From NCBI GenBank assembly GCA_013286795.1, contig JABDFA010000012.1, positions 1 through 40,885 on the forward strand: a DNA stretch of 40,885 nucleotides. Reading direction: 5' to 3'. Position 1 is the first letter of the stretch. Every line of letters begins with the position of its first letter. Positions 25,778 through 32,675 of this stretch are shown piece by piece. Both the position numbers and the translations under genes were made by a program. Source of the stretch: Candidatus Babelota bacterium (lineage in GTDB: Bacteria; Babelota; Babeliae; Babelales; JABDEC01). The notes under the pieces were generated by a model, which was given only the letters and a program-made list of their open reading frames with translations, was not told where the DNA came from and made no database searches.

Positions 25778-26064
25778 AAAAACCAGACGGAGCTTGGATA
25801 GGTCCTTCTGGCGATAGCCAAGCTGTTAAGGAGGTATCAGGTAGTTTAAAAGATGCAGAGAAGCTATTTTATGAGATTGTAAAGGTTTGTAATGTAGAAC
25901 ACTTAGTACGACCCCATCCAAAAATCGCTGGTGGATTGATAGCACATATCGAAGAAGATTTATCGATCGGTCTTAGATCAGTATCCTCTAGCGGTCCTCC
26001 TACTGTTGATATTATGATCGATGAATGGAGAAATAAAATAAGAGAAATTAAATTTAAAACATGA
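25774..26064 (+). pseudogene. Detached C-terminal toxin domain of the preceding gene
   Basis: The frame is open from about 25726 and shows toxin-like sequence from 25744. It has DGAWIGPSGD, a central RPHPKIAGG and a closing SIGLRSVSSSGPPTVDIMI then KIREIKF. The pattern GLR-x-S-x-SG-PPT-[IV]-DI followed by a basic-IKF end recalls a C-terminal toxin domain found on many polymorphic and contact-dependent toxins. I cannot name its activity. Translation alone could only start from a TTG at 25774, overlapping the upstream stop by 4 bases, and no good ribosome site is seen. It is more likely the broken-off end of the 23510 gene than an independent gene. The immunity-like gene starts 10 bases later. 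Confidence 0.65.
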
Positions 26065-26073
26065 AATAATACT

Positions 26074-26829
26074 ATGACAAAATTAGAAAGAATAAAAAAA
26101 GAATTTTTAAATTGGGGATTACATGAATATTGTGATCTAATTAGAATAATAAACTCAGTTTCAGCAGAATTTGAGCCTAAAAATAAAGAAGACAAAAAAA
26201 ATAAAGTTCTTGAAACAGTCAGATATTTACTTGAAAGTGGCTTATATATTGTCCAAAAATCTAAAGTTAATGAGATAAGTTTTAACTCATTTGATCCTAT
26301 AGATGAAACTATTTCAAAAATTGATAGTCTTTATAAATACTCAAATACTGGTGATGATGATTGGAAATGGCTTGTTGCTCTCAAATTATCTTCAAAGGGT
26401 ATAGAAGCTGCTCGTAAAGAATTATTATCAAAAATTCAGAGTAAAGAAAAAATAATCATAGCTTGTTGCAAAAAAGAACAAAGCTTAATAAATATCACCG
26501 AGATTATAAAACAACAATTTGATACTAATGATATTGATGAAATTGCTGCTGAAACCGTTGAAACTTTGGATTTTCTTTTGGATAATAAATACTTAGAAGC
26601 TAATGATGTCGAGATTTGGAATAATAATTGGCGAACTTTATATTACAAGGATACAATTGTAGTAGAAAGCAAAATAAAAAGGATTATTTTAGGTTCAAAT
26701 GAAAGTGAAAACATATTTTTCAATAGTACACCTTCAACTAATGCATTAGTTGAAAAATGGAAAGAATGTGGAGGTAGGCTTGTAAATAAATGGTATTATT
26801 ATATTGATAATGATATACATGCAACTTGA
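26074..26829 (+). CDS. Immunity-like protein with two similar helical modules
   Basis: This is a 251-residue cytoplasmic protein. The N-terminal module (about 1-115: WGLHEYCDLIRIINSV, VLETVRYLLESGLYIV, DETISKIDSLY) matches from memory a family of small proteins found next to polymorphic toxins (an EYxDLWxI helix, then an LVxELLExGL helix, then a xEAIxxIxxEW helix). The C-terminal module (about 125-250) begins similarly (ITEIIKQQF, TVETLDFLLDNKYL), suggesting an internal duplication of a winged-helix-like unit. It sits 10 bases after the detached toxin domain, the expected immunity position. No ribosome binding site is visible, so it may rely on coupling with upstream translation. Confidence 0.7.
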   Translation: MTKLERIKKEFLNWGLHEYCDLIRIINSVSAEFEPKNKEDKKNKVLETVRYLLESGLYIVQKSKVNEISFNSFDPIDETISKIDSLYKYSNTGDDDWKWLVALKLSSKGIEAARKELLSKIQSKEKIIIACCKKEQSLINITEIIKQQFDTNDIDEIAAETVETLDFLLDNKYLEANDVEIWNNNWRTLYYKDTIVVESKIKRIILGSNESENIFFNSTPSTNALVEKWKECGGRLVNKWYYYIDNDIHAT

Positions 26830-26880
26830 AGTTATAAATTAGGCCTGAATGAACATTTTGATTTTTATGGAGTGATTGCT

Positions 26881-26908
26881 TTGATAAAAGCGAACTTTAG
26901 TATATAAT
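26881..26908 (+). promoter_or_regulatory. Predicted promoter of the TPR gene at 26926
   Basis: TTGATA at 26881-26886 and a perfect TATAAT at 26903-26908 are spaced by 16 bases. The leader would be only about 12 bases. The TPR gene may thus be expressed independently of the broken toxin gene. Confidence 0.6.
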
Positions 26909-26925
26909 TTCACCTAGAATCATCA

Positions 26926-27612
26926 ATGAATACAGATAAAAAAATAATAATAAGTAAAGTCAATGAACTTTTTAAACAAGATAAAATAGAAGAACCTGAA
27001 AGGTTATTGGAAAATTATATAAATCAATATCCAAAAGATCTTGATATGTTACTGAGATTTGCAGTATTTGAGTTAAATTATCCTATTTATGATCATATTA
27101 AAAGCATTGAAGCAATAGATAAAATACTTGAACTAGATAGTAATAATATAGATACTTTATTACTATTATCTTACATAAAACATTTTATGTTGGGTGACAT
27201 AGATCAGAAAATGCTTAAAAAATTTGCACAAGTTAAAACCGATGATCTTCAAAAACTATCCATGTTAGAATATGTTAAGTCATGGTTTTATGATAGAGAA
27301 AAAAATTATGATATGTATGAAAAAACTCTTTTAAAATCTATTTCTCTATATTCTAAACATGTATATAACAATTTAGATTTAGGAAGATTTTATTTAAAGC
27401 AAGGTAATTTAATTGAAGCTAAAAAATTACTTTTAAGTGCTTTAAATAATATAGAACTAGTATTTCCTGATGTAGATTATGAATATGATTGTACTGATGT
27501 AAATAAGATATTTTATGAATTTATCAAGGGCACTCATACTACAAGCTTTATGAAAGGTTCTATAATTAAATCATTAGAAGAATTAGAATCAAAATTAACA
27601 ATAGAGGCTTAG
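26926..27612 (+). CDS. TPR-like protein in second toxin locus
   Basis: This is a 228-residue cytoplasmic protein built from helical pairs of TPR type (LLENYINQYPKDLDMLLRFA, IDKILELDSNNIDTLLLLS, LLKSISLYSKHVYNNLDLG, AKKLLLSALNNIELVFPD). Its C-terminus (FYEFIKGTHTTS followed by a Leu-rich helix) lines up with the ...Y-E/F-x3-TGR...L-x2-L ends of the two TPR proteins of the minus-strand toxin locus. This suggests one family recruited to both loci. It has its own near-consensus promoter 18 bases upstream. The role is probably protective or accessory, inferred from position. It ends just before a strong Shine-Dalgarno sequence without a matching long gene. Confidence 0.75.
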   Translation: MNTDKKIIISKVNELFKQDKIEEPERLLENYINQYPKDLDMLLRFAVFELNYPIYDHIKSIEAIDKILELDSNNIDTLLLLSYIKHFMLGDIDQKMLKKFAQVKTDDLQKLSMLEYVKSWFYDREKNYDMYEKTLLKSISLYSKHVYNNLDLGRFYLKQGNLIEAKKLLLSALNNIELVFPDVDYEYDCTDVNKIFYEFIKGTHTTSFMKGSIIKSLEELESKLTIEA

Positions 27613-27619
27613 GAGGATT

Positions 27620-27652
27620 GTGACAACTCAGGTACAGGCATCCAATGAGTAA
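27620..27652 (+). other. Ten-codon ORF behind a perfect Shine-Dalgarno, possible gene remnant
   Basis: The bases AGGAGG directly follow the TPR gene's TAG, and after ATT a GTG opens the frame MTTQVQASNE-stop. It is too short to assign. It may be the decayed start of a former third protective gene in this array, or a leader peptide for the AAA+ gene 150 bases on. The low confidence reflects its length. Confidence 0.2.
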
Positions 27653-27804
27653 GCTTTTTGGCTTTAAATAAATGTTCCAATTAATTATTTAAAAACTCAT
27701 TAAAAAAATTATATCCCTTACGATAAATTCAAAAAAATATTTGTATAAAAAAACCAGATATGTCATACTGAATCAAAGTTTATAAGTTAACATATAGGGG
27801 CTAT

Positions 27805-28872
27805 ATGCAGTTTAATTACACAAACAAAAAATCTTTAATCATATTTATTGTTTTGTTATTAAGAATGGGATCTTTATTTGCAATTTTAGGTTTAGATTTT
27901 TCATTTTTAAATTTTTATAAAAAGAAAAATGAATTTGAAACAGTTAAGTGTAATTTTGAAGGAATTAGTGGAACTGTTCCTGTTAAAATAAATCAAATTA
28001 TTAAACAATTAAATAAGTTGCCATTATATCAAGAAATTAGTAATAATTTTCGTAATAGATTAATTTTATATGGTCCTCCCGGAAATGGAAAAACTACTTT
28101 AGCTCGTATAATTGCAACTGAAACAAATAGTGAATTTTTAGAAATCCATGGTCCCAGCACTGTAGAAACATATGTCGGATCTGGTCCAAAAAAAATAAAC
28201 GATACTTTTGAGTATGCTCTTAAACAAACTTTTGATGCAGGCAAGAGATTTGTTATCTTTGTTGATGAGATTGATTCAATAGCAATTAGTGGTTCTACAG
28301 AAAACATGCATCAGTATAGAATAACCTTACAAGCGCTGTGGCTATGGTTGGATAAAATAAAGAAAACATCAAATATTTTTGTGATTGTAGCATCAAATAA
28401 ATACAAAGAATTAGATGCAACCTTTTTAAGCAGATTTGGTTCTAATGTAATTGAAATACCGAATCCTGATGAACAATTAAGAAGAGAAATCATAAATTTT
28501 AATATTAAGATAATTAATGAAAGTTATGATCCTGATTTCAAGTTAAGCGATAAAACAATAAATTATTTAGTTAAAAAAACTGATGGATTTCCTATAAGAT
28601 CGATAGAAGATGTTATAGCTTCGATTCAAACTGAATCAGAAAAAAATATTGATAATATTCTAAAGATACATCGCCAAAAAATAGTTAATAAATCTAATCT
28701 TGAGGAAGAAAACAGGGCTGCTCTGAAGTGGAATAAAATAAGTGTGATGTTATCCTCTATCCATACTTTTATTGCACTAGTTGATTTGACTCAAAGAATA
28801 TATAAATTAGATATGTCTAATTATTTACCTATTTCTAAAAAATTCTATTATTCAACAAACGTTATTGCTTGA
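27805..28872 (+). CDS. AAA+ ATPase with N-terminal signal peptide (paralog 3)
   Basis: This is a 355-residue protein and the third copy of the family at 14209 and 15258. It has a basic start and hydrophobic core (NKKSLIIFIVLLLRMGSLFA), an ISGTVP motif shared by all three, Walker A GPPGNGKT (residues 90-97), pore-loop-like ETYVGSGP, Walker B FVIFVDEID, sensor 1 VIVASN, arginine finger FLSRFG and lid PIRSIEDV. The C-terminal ~45 residues are moderately hydrophobic but less clearly membrane-spanning than in the other copies. AGGGG lies 5 bases before the ATG. Its 3' end overlaps the convergent DEAD-box gene by 25 bases. Together with paralogs 1 and 2 it brackets the toxin loci. Confidence 0.8.
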   Translation: MQFNYTNKKSLIIFIVLLLRMGSLFAILGLDFSFLNFYKKKNEFETVKCNFEGISGTVPVKINQIIKQLNKLPLYQEISNNFRNRLILYGPPGNGKTTLARIIATETNSEFLEIHGPSTVETYVGSGPKKINDTFEYALKQTFDAGKRFVIFVDEIDSIAISGSTENMHQYRITLQALWLWLDKIKKTSNIFVIVASNKYKELDATFLSRFGSNVIEIPNPDEQLRREIINFNIKIINESYDPDFKLSDKTINYLVKKTDGFPIRSIEDVIASIQTESEKNIDNILKIHRQKIVNKSNLEEENRAALKWNKISVMLSSIHTFIALVDLTQRIYKLDMSNYLPISKKFYYSTNVIA

Positions 28873-30077
28873 CCAATTTTATTAGCGCGTCCAGTTCTGC
28901 CTATTCTGTGTATATAATCTTCATATGTTTGAGGCAAATCATAATTGATTACATGGGAAACATCATCTATATCTATACCTCGAGCAACAACATCGGTCGC
29001 TAATAATATTCTTACAACATTGTCTTTAAAATTTGAAAGAGCTTTTTTTCTCTGATTTTGAGTTTTATCTCCATGAATACTAGCTGCTTGAAAACCACGC
29101 TCTTTTAATGCTTTTGCTAATTTATCAGTTGCTCGTTTGGTTCTTGAAAATATAATCACTTTTTTAAATTCAGGCTTAATCAATAAATCATGTAATAATT
29201 CAAGCTTGTTTCTTTGATTAATCTTTATTATATCTTGGTTTACATTTTCAGCAGATTGTCTTGTTTTAACGCTGACCGAAATAGGATTATTTAGAAAACG
29301 ATCCATTACTGGTTTTAAATCTTTAGGTATTGTTGCAGAAAAGAATAAAGATTGTCGTTTTTGAGGCAACTTTGCAATGATATATTTTATATCATTAATG
29401 AAGCCCATATCAAGCATCGTATCAACTTCATCCAAAACGATGGAATCATATTTGTTGAAATTTAACACGTTGTTCTTTTCCAAGTCAATTAATCTACCAG
29501 GTGTACCTATAACAAATATTGGATCTTTTTTTAAGGCTTGTATTTGAAAGTTTATATTCAAACCTCCAATACATAAAATTGATGTTAAATTTGTTTTTTC
29601 TTTAAAAGATTTAAGCTCATCTTGAATTTGGCAAGCCAACTCTCTTGTAGGAGTAATAATTAATACTCGACTTATTTTTTTGGTTATAACGTTATTTAAG
29701 AGTGGTATTAAAAATGCTGCAGTTTTACCTGTTCCTGTATTTGCAGTTGCTACAATATCATTACCTTCTAATATTAAAGGTATAACTTGGTCCTGAATAG
29801 GCGTAGGTGTTACGTATCCTTTATTAATGATATTTGTTTTAATCTGTTGTTCAATTAAAAAATCAGAAAAAGTATTTCTGGGGATATAAGCGATAGATGC
29901 TGTTTGTTCTTCTACATTTTTAATAAAGACAGAAGGATCAAATTTTTTGGTTAAAACGCTTGATCTTCTAGAATTGTTATTCCTCTGATTGGACCTTCTT
30001 GAAAAATTTGTATTACTATTCTGTCTTTGTCGACTATTGGAATTCTTGTGTCTTTGATTCGAACTATTTTTTGGCAT
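28848..30077 (-). CDS. DEAD-box family RNA helicase (DEVD variant)
   Basis: ATP-dependent RNA helicase of 409 residues, probably acting in ribosome assembly or RNA turnover. A basic Asn/Arg/Ser-rich N-terminal tail (1-45) is followed by the Q motif region (about 82-100, TPTPIQDQ), motif I ANTGTGKT (112-119), Ia PTRELA (143-148), Ib TPGR (192-195), motif II DEVD (216-219), III SAT (247-249) and VI HRIGRTGR (390-397). Motif II reads DEVD instead of DEAD, which is tolerated in the wider family. The protein stops about 12 residues after motif VI, with no C-terminal extension. AGGGGAT precedes the ATG. It cannot be assigned to DeaD, RhlE or SrmB from this alone. Confidence 0.92.
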   Translation of the reverse strand: MPKNSSNQRHKNSNSRQRQNSNTNFSRRSNQRNNNSRRSSVLTKKFDPSVFIKNVEEQTASIAYIPRNTFSDFLIEQQIKTNIINKGYVTPTPIQDQVIPLILEGNDIVATANTGTGKTAAFLIPLLNNVITKKISRVLIITPTRELACQIQDELKSFKEKTNLTSILCIGGLNINFQIQALKKDPIFVIGTPGRLIDLEKNNVLNFNKYDSIVLDEVDTMLDMGFINDIKYIIAKLPQKRQSLFFSATIPKDLKPVMDRFLNNPISVSVKTRQSAENVNQDIIKINQRNKLELLHDLLIKPEFKKVIIFSRTKRATDKLAKALKERGFQAASIHGDKTQNQRKKALSNFKDNVVRILLATDVVARGIDIDDVSHVINYDLPQTYEDYIHRIGRTGRANKIGQAITFVE

Positions 30078-30247
30078 ATATCCCCTATTTATTCATATTA
30101 ATCTATTACTTTCTTAAGCATACCACAATTAAACTAAAAGATCTTCCTAAAAATCTACATGGACTCTATCTGGTTAAAACTATTGCATTTATTATTATGA
30201 CCAAGGTTAACTAATAAAAATTATATAATTTTAAATAAGAGAGAATT

Positions 30248-31003
30248 ATGAATATTTTTATCATTGGAATATTAATACTTATACTTTACTTATGTTGTAT
30301 GGTAATTAATGTACAATATAAAGGAGATACAAGCATTGCAAATTTTACATGGGGTGGTGGAGTATTAATTGTAGCGCTTTATACTTTTTTTACTCTAAGT
30401 CATTTTTTACCGCGTCAAATTATATTAACTAGCATGATTGCTCTGTGGGCAGGGCGTCTTATAATTCATGTATATAAACGTTATACAGGACATGACCCTC
30501 GTTTTAATTCATGGAAATGGCAAGGATTTAAAGCTCTAATAATCAATATAATTTGGGTATTTGGACAAAGTACAATGATTGCAATAATGAGTACTCCTGT
30601 ATTTTTAGTAAATACTAACCAAATATCTGGTTTAAACTTAATTGATTTATGTGGGATTCTTTTGTGGATTTTTGGTTTTTGTTGGGAAGCAATTAGCGAT
30701 CAGCAATTGTTTAATTTTATGAAAAATCCTAATAATAAAGGCAAAATAATGGATAAAGGACTCTGGCACTATTCACGACATCCAAATTATTTTGGAGAAA
30801 TCGTTATGTGGTGGTCAATTTACTTTCTTGCTTTATCTGTGCCTAAAGGGTGGATTAGCATAATCGCACCAATTACAATAACTTTCTTACTCATTTTTGT
30901 AACAGGTATACCATTACTTGAAAAAGCAATGAAAAATAATAGTGCATATCAAGAATACAAGAAGAGAACAAGTGTACTAATTCCTTGGTTTTCTAAAAAA
31001 TGA
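30248..31003 (+). CDS. DUF1295 / steroid 5-alpha-reductase-like membrane protein
   Basis: This is a 251-residue integral membrane protein with about six or seven hydrophobic helices. The C-terminal signature LWHYSRHPNYFGE (near residues 178-190), followed by a Trp-rich helix and a late EKAM...YQEYKKRTS segment, is that of the DUF1295 family related to 3-oxo-5-alpha-steroid dehydrogenases and isoprenylcysteine methyltransferase-like enzymes. These probably reduce or modify lipid-type substrates in the membrane; the true substrate is unknown. GAGAG precedes the ATG, and a TATAAT lies at 30224-30229 without a good -35. Two GC-rich hairpins follow the stop. The neighbours (helicase, tag) give no pathway clue. 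Confidence 0.88.
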   Translation: MNIFIIGILILILYLCCMVINVQYKGDTSIANFTWGGGVLIVALYTFFTLSHFLPRQIILTSMIALWAGRLIIHVYKRYTGHDPRFNSWKWQGFKALIINIIWVFGQSTMIAIMSTPVFLVNTNQISGLNLIDLCGILLWIFGFCWEAISDQQLFNFMKNPNNKGKIMDKGLWHYSRHPNYFGEIVMWWSIYFLALSVPKGWISIIAPITITFLLIFVTGIPLLEKAMKNNSAYQEYKKRTSVLIPWFSKK

Positions 31004-31009
31004 AGCGTT

Positions 31010-31033
31010 CAACGGCTTAAAAGCCGTTGTTTT
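31010..31033 (+). terminator. GC-rich hairpin with T-run after DUF1295 gene
   Basis: CAACGGCT (31010-31017) pairs with AGCCGTTG (31022-31029) around a TAAA loop and is followed by TTTT. It starts 7 bases after the stop of the DUF1295 gene and is a plausible intrinsic terminator. It shares the core GCTTAAAAGC with the next hairpin. Confidence 0.65.
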
Positions 31034-31059
31034 GCGCGAAATTCTTCAAAGCCATTCAT

Positions 31060-31084
31060 CCCCTGCTTAAAAGCTTGGGGTTTT
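31060..31084 (+). terminator. Second GC-rich hairpin with T-run
   Basis: CCCC at 31060-31063 and GCTT at 31065-31068 pair with AAGC at 31071-31074 and GGGG at 31077-31080, with a small bulge, followed by TTTT. It is a second terminator-like structure 50 bases after the first. The paired hairpins may be the ends or structured RNA of a degenerate IS200/IS605-type element. Confidence 0.5.
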
Positions 31085-31141
31085 CTGACGTAGTAGAATA
31101 AAATATCTAGTAAATTGATTATAATTAGTTAAAGGTGAAAA

Positions 31142-31720
31142 ATGTCGACAATAAAAAAGCGTTGTTTTGGTGATGGCATAGGTAAAGAATTTTATGCAGA
31201 TTATCATGATAATCAATGGGGTGTTCCAGTACATGATGATCAACTTTTATTTGAGATGCTTATTCTTGAAGGTGCCCAAGCAGGATTAAGTTGGGAAACT
31301 ATACTCAAAAGACGTGAAAATTATCGTAAAGCTTTTTTTAATTTTGATCCTAAAAAAGTTGCAATTATGACTGATACAGAATTAGAAGCATTATGTAAAA
31401 ATCCAGATATTATTCGTAATCGCCTAAAAATTTATAGTACTCGAAAAAATGCTAAAATTTTTCTGAATATACAACAAGAATTCGGTTCTTTTGATAATTA
31501 CATTTGGGATTTTGTAAATCATAAACCTATTATAAATCATTGGAAACAAATGAAAGATCTTCCAGCGAATACAAATATTAGTGATAAAATATCAAAAGAT
31601 TTAAAAAAACGTGGTATGAATTTTGTTGGATCCACAATTATATATGCTTATATGCAGGCAGTTGGAATAGTAAATGATCATATTGTTGATTGTTGTCGCA
31701 GGACGTATATCAATAATTGA
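31142..31720 (+). CDS. tag: DNA-3-methyladenine glycosylase I
   Basis: Base-excision repair enzyme that removes 3-methyladenine from alkylated DNA; 192 residues, normal for the family. The start RCFGDG (Cys8) and YHDNQWGVP (His22) match the Cys and His that bind the structural zinc. The C-terminal NDHIVDCCRR supplies the partner His and Cys. The helix-hairpin region LEGAQAGLSWETILKRRE is diagnostic, and NFVGSTIIYAYMQAVG is the conserved late block. AAAGG lies before the ATG. A TATAAT at 31120-31125 may be its -10. The next gene starts 8 bases after the stop. Confidence 0.96.
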   Translation: MSTIKKRCFGDGIGKEFYADYHDNQWGVPVHDDQLLFEMLILEGAQAGLSWETILKRRENYRKAFFNFDPKKVAIMTDTELEALCKNPDIIRNRLKIYSTRKNAKIFLNIQQEFGSFDNYIWDFVNHKPIINHWKQMKDLPANTNISDKISKDLKKRGMNFVGSTIIYAYMQAVGIVNDHIVDCCRRTYINN

Positions 31721-31728
31721 CAAATTAA

Positions 31729-32628
31729 ATGAGTGAATTATACAATAAATGCATGATTATCCAAAAAACTTTGTTTCTATGGATTATTTTTTTATTTGAC
31801 CTGAAATCTTTATATTCTATAAACCTAGTCAAACATTTCAAAGAGTTAGGTTATTTAGAAATTTGTGATAAAAATCATGGAACAGAAAAATTTGATTTTT
31901 TATATGCAAACTTTGAGAAGTTTATTGAATTTCTTCAAACAAATAGAGCATGGGAACAAAAATTATACAGCGCAAAAGAACGTTTTATTCGCTCCAAAGA
32001 TAGAAATTATTACTCTACTGATTTTTTTGGTTTCTATGATGAATCAAAGAAAAAAGGGAGGGACCAAATTTCTTTCTATTATTCAATCCATTTTCATGAA
32101 TTTATTTGCTCTAATTATCCAGAATTTAATAAAATTCCTGAAATTGTAAGTTTCTTTGAAACATGTTTTGAAATTCAAAAACCATATAGAAATATATTTA
32201 CTGAAGTGGCTACTGAGTTAGGTCTAGAAACGATTTTTTCTTCCAAATATAACCATCCTCCAATTCTTCTTAAAATAATCAAATATCTCCCCTCTTACGT
32301 TGCAACAAGTCCACATTATGATGGAACTGCATTTTCCCTTTTTCTTGATAGCACAGACAACCAATCACTTCTTCTTTCTTCTTATAAATCCTTATTAACC
32401 ATCAATGATTTTTATTCTCCTATAAGAAAGTTTTCTAGATTGTTAAACCAAAATTCTATCTTACTCATTCCCGGAATTTTTTTAAGAGAATTTTCAATTT
32501 ATCCAACTCCTCATATTGTTGCTCAAAATGATAAAACTCGATATGCAACAATTGCATTTGCTATGAGACCTAATTATACTCCTCAAAAAAATGAATTTTC
32601 ACTTTTGCCAAACTTTAATATTGAATAA
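31729..32628 (+). CDS. 2OG-Fe(II) oxygenase-like protein with signal peptide
   Basis: This is a 299-residue protein. The facial triad pattern of isopenicillin-N-synthase-type dioxygenases is visible: HYD (His196-Asp198) followed by a beta strand (GTAFSLFLD), then PTPHIV (His262) and an R-Y-x-T-I-A strand whose Arg271 would hold 2-oxoglutarate. The N-terminal half lacks recognisable sequence. The N-terminus is hydrophobic (IIQKTLFLWIIFLFDLKS) and looks like a signal peptide, especially if translation starts at the second Met (31753). Neither start has a good ribosome site. Export of such an enzyme is unusual because its cosubstrates are normally cytoplasmic. It follows tag by 8 bases, possibly in one transcript. 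Confidence 0.65.
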   Translation: MSELYNKCMIIQKTLFLWIIFLFDLKSLYSINLVKHFKELGYLEICDKNHGTEKFDFLYANFEKFIEFLQTNRAWEQKLYSAKERFIRSKDRNYYSTDFFGFYDESKKKGRDQISFYYSIHFHEFICSNYPEFNKIPEIVSFFETCFEIQKPYRNIFTEVATELGLETIFSSKYNHPPILLKIIKYLPSYVATSPHYDGTAFSLFLDSTDNQSLLLSSYKSLLTINDFYSPIRKFSRLLNQNSILLIPGIFLREFSIYPTPHIVAQNDKTRYATIAFAMRPNYTPQKNEFSLLPNFNIE

Positions 32629-32650
32629 TTTTTTTTTAATTTAATATAAT
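32621..32650 (+). promoter_or_regulatory. Predicted promoter of the Gly-rich protein gene
   Basis: TTGAAT at 32621-32626, inside the last codons of the preceding gene, and TATAAT at 32645-32650 are separated by 18 bases. The leader to the ATG at 32676 is about 18 bases and contains AAAGGA. Confidence 0.55.
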
Positions 32651-32675
32651 ACTAAAAAATAATTAAAGGATTTTT

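Noticed and set aside
25869-26195. 108-codon minus-strand ORF
   Set aside because: Runs antisense across the toxin domain and the start of the immunity-like gene; no supporting features.
29999-30214. 71-codon plus-strand ORF at the 5' end of the helicase gene
   Set aside because: Mostly antisense to the helicase N-terminus, and covers the helicase's own ribosome site; hydrophobic appearance comes from AT-rich antisense codons.
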